A DNA stretch of 22,658 bases from a virus: positions 1-22,658 of the IMG/VR virus record IMGVR_UViG_3300013102_000076; one strand, 5' to 3'. The translations under genes and the position numbers were made by a program. Below the pieces are notes generated by a model, which saw only the letters and a program-made list of their open reading frames with translations, did no database searches and was not told the DNA's origin. Below are positions 21,443-22,658 of the stretch, in pieces (position 1 is the stretch's first letter; every line of letters starts with the position of its first letter).

Positions 21443-22609
21443 ATGGCTGACTACCATCACGGCGTGCGTGTCCTCGAGATCAATCAGGGCACCCGCTCCA
21501 TTTCCACCGTTTCCACCGCCGTCATCGGCATGGTCTGCACCGGCAGCGATGCCGATGCCAACGCCTTCCCACTCAACACCCCCGTCCTGCTGACCAACGT
21601 CCAGGGCGCTGTCGGCAAAGCCGGCACCAAGGGCACCCTGGCCGAGTCGCTGCAGGCCATCGCCGATCAGTCCAAGCCGGTCACCGTAGTAGTCCGCGTG
21701 CAAGACGGCGCCAATGCGGCCGAGCTGCAGAGCAACATCATCGGCGGCGTCGCCAATGGCCGTTATACCGGCATGAAAGCCCTGCTCGCGGCCAAGGCCC
21801 AGCTGGGCATTACGCCGCGCATCCTGGGCGTGCCCGGGCTCGACACTCAGGCCGTCACCACCGCCATGGTGGCCATCGCCAAGCAGCTGCGCGGCTTCGT
21901 CTATGCGAGCTGCAACGGCTGCGCCACCAAGGAAGAGGCCGTCGCCTACCGCAACCAGTTCGGCGCCCGTGAGCTGATGCTCCACTGGCCCGACTTCCTG
22001 GCCTGGTCCACCGTCCAGAACGCCACCGTGACCGCCAACGCCACCGCCCGAGCACTGGGCCTGCGCGCCCAACTGGACCAGAGCACCGGCTGGCACAAGA
22101 CCCTGTCGAACGTGGCCGTGGACGGCGTGACCGGCATCAGCAAGGACGTCTTCTGGGATCTGCAGAACACCGCGACCGACAGCGACTACCTCAACGGCAA
22201 CGAGATCACCACGCTGATCAACCACGACGGCTATCGCTTCTGGGGCTCGCGCACCACCAGCGAGGATCCGCTCTTCGCCTTCGAGAACTACACCCGCACC
22301 GCCCAGGTGCTGGCCGACACCATGGCCGAGGCGCATTTCTGGGCCAACGACCGCCCCATGCACCCGAGCCTGGTGCGCGACATCGTCGAGGGCATCAACG
22401 CCAAGTTCCGCGAGCTGACCCGCCAGGGCTACCTGCTCGGCGGCGAGTGCTGGTACGACGCCGATGCCAACGAGAGGGAGACGCTCAAGGCCGGCAAGCT
22501 CTTTCTGGACTACGACTACACCCCGGTCCCGCCGCTGGAAGACATGACCCTGCGCCAGCGCATCACCGACCGCTACCTGGCCGACTTCGCGACCCGCGTT
22601 AACGCCTGA
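21443..22609 (+). CDS. FI: P2-type tail sheath protein (GpFI)
   Basis: Encodes 388 aa (P2 FI 396). Contractile sheath subunit. Start MADYHHGVRVLEINQGTRSI at 21443 is the family start; the longer frame from 21353 begins in the promoter dyad. Family features: STAVIGMVCTGSDADANAFP, YTGMKALLAAKAQLGITPRI, NEITTLINHDGYRFWGSRT, and ENYTRTAQVLADTMAEAHFW, with the C-terminal DYDYTPVPPLEDMTLRQRIT, which closes the sheath handshake in relatives. Complete in the window. The ribosome site is weak (AGG 10 bases upstream). Confidence 0.96.
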   Translation: MADYHHGVRVLEINQGTRSISTVSTAVIGMVCTGSDADANAFPLNTPVLLTNVQGAVGKAGTKGTLAESLQAIADQSKPVTVVVRVQDGANAAELQSNIIGGVANGRYTGMKALLAAKAQLGITPRILGVPGLDTQAVTTAMVAIAKQLRGFVYASCNGCATKEEAVAYRNQFGARELMLHWPDFLAWSTVQNATVTANATARALGLRAQLDQSTGWHKTLSNVAVDGVTGISKDVFWDLQNTATDSDYLNGNEITTLINHDGYRFWGSRTTSEDPLFAFENYTRTAQVLADTMAEAHFWANDRPMHPSLVRDIVEGINAKFRELTRQGYLLGGECWYDADANERETLKAGKLFLDYDYTPVPPLEDMTLRQRITDRYLADFATRVNA

Positions 22610-22621
22610 TCCTGATCACCC

Positions 22622-22639
22622 GGCGCCCCTACGGGCGCC
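22622..22639 (+). other. Hairpin between FI and expected FII
   Basis: GGCGCCC (22622-22628) pairs perfectly with GGGCGCC (22633-22639) around CTAC, 12 bases after the sheath stop. There is no T-run, so it is more likely an mRNA-stability or partial termination element that adjusts sheath and tube levels. GGAGAG just before the window end looks like the ribosome site of the tube gene FII. Confidence 0.5.
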
Positions 22640-22658
22640 CACTGGAGAGCTGCCCCCA

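Noticed and set aside
21416-22363. Minus-strand frame of 315 aa opposite FI
   Set aside because: Shadow of the tail sheath gene, with no independent support.
4848-22609. Possible R-type tailocin rather than a phage
   Set aside because: Complete capsid, portal, scaffold, head completion and both terminase genes are present, which tailocins lack.

Overview
The window is chromosomal DNA of a high-GC gammaproteobacterium, most likely Pseudomonas or a close relative. It carries the left ~21 kb of an integrated P2-like temperate phage. The host call rests on the BetA C-terminus, the tRNA-Thr(UGU) sequence, a small Lys/Arg-led lipoprotein and GC-rich codon use. No species can be named from the sequence alone.

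Layout: (1) 1-1340 is host DNA, with the 3' end of betA (choline dehydrogenase), convergent terminator-like hairpins, a small lipoprotein on the minus strand, and a tRNA-Thr gene with a clear sigma70-type promoter. (2) 1340-2392 is about 1 kb without genes. It is packed with short repeats (GGTTAC/GTAACC and TTTTTCAGG on both strands, a 19-bp inverted repeat and a 12-bp tandem repeat), followed by a GC-rich stretch resembling the P2 cohesive end. I read it as attL plus cos. (3) 2393-4705 is an AT-richer three-gene cargo operon (TIGR04255-like protein, membrane-anchored HTH protein, unknown protein with a THDCD motif) closed by a strong bidirectional terminator. (4) 4848-7666 on the minus strand is portal (Q) and large terminase (P). 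(5) 7821-14052 on the plus strand is scaffold/protease (O), capsid (N), small terminase (M), head completion (L), tail X, lysis cassette (holin, muramidase, a 68-aa ORF, Rz, nested Rz1), and tail completion R and S. (6) 14094-14861 is an AT-rich insert encoding a zinc-binding, HNH-like protein. (7) 15026-20517 is baseplate V-W-J-I, tail fibre H and its assembly chaperone. (8) 20533-21342 is an AT-richer four-TM/coiled-coil insert. (9) 21443-22609 is tail sheath FI; the tube gene FII should begin just beyond the window.

The late genes have the P2 order and are essentially all intact in this window. No integrase, repressor or replication gene lies between the tRNA and the late genes. The order tRNA - cos - cargo - Q matches what I recall of the Pseudomonas phage phiCTX, where attP lies beside cos and int is at the other end, so the missing early genes should be to the right of this window. 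The three foreign-looking inserts sit at the cos/Q edge (the P2 tin-old position), between S and V, and between the fibre chaperone and the sheath (the P2 fun(Z) position). Two of these are known hotspots for anti-phage genes in P2-like prophages, so the inserts are the best candidates for an undescribed system, especially the three-gene operon.

The late transcription units share a promoter architecture visible in the DNA. An inverted repeat TGTA-N11-TACA is followed 17-20 bp later by exactly CGCGCGCGCG and then by a CCA-containing element. It occurs ahead of O, V and FI and is presumably the site of an Ogr/Delta-type activator. It differs from the classical P2 TGT-N12-ACA by one base of spacing.
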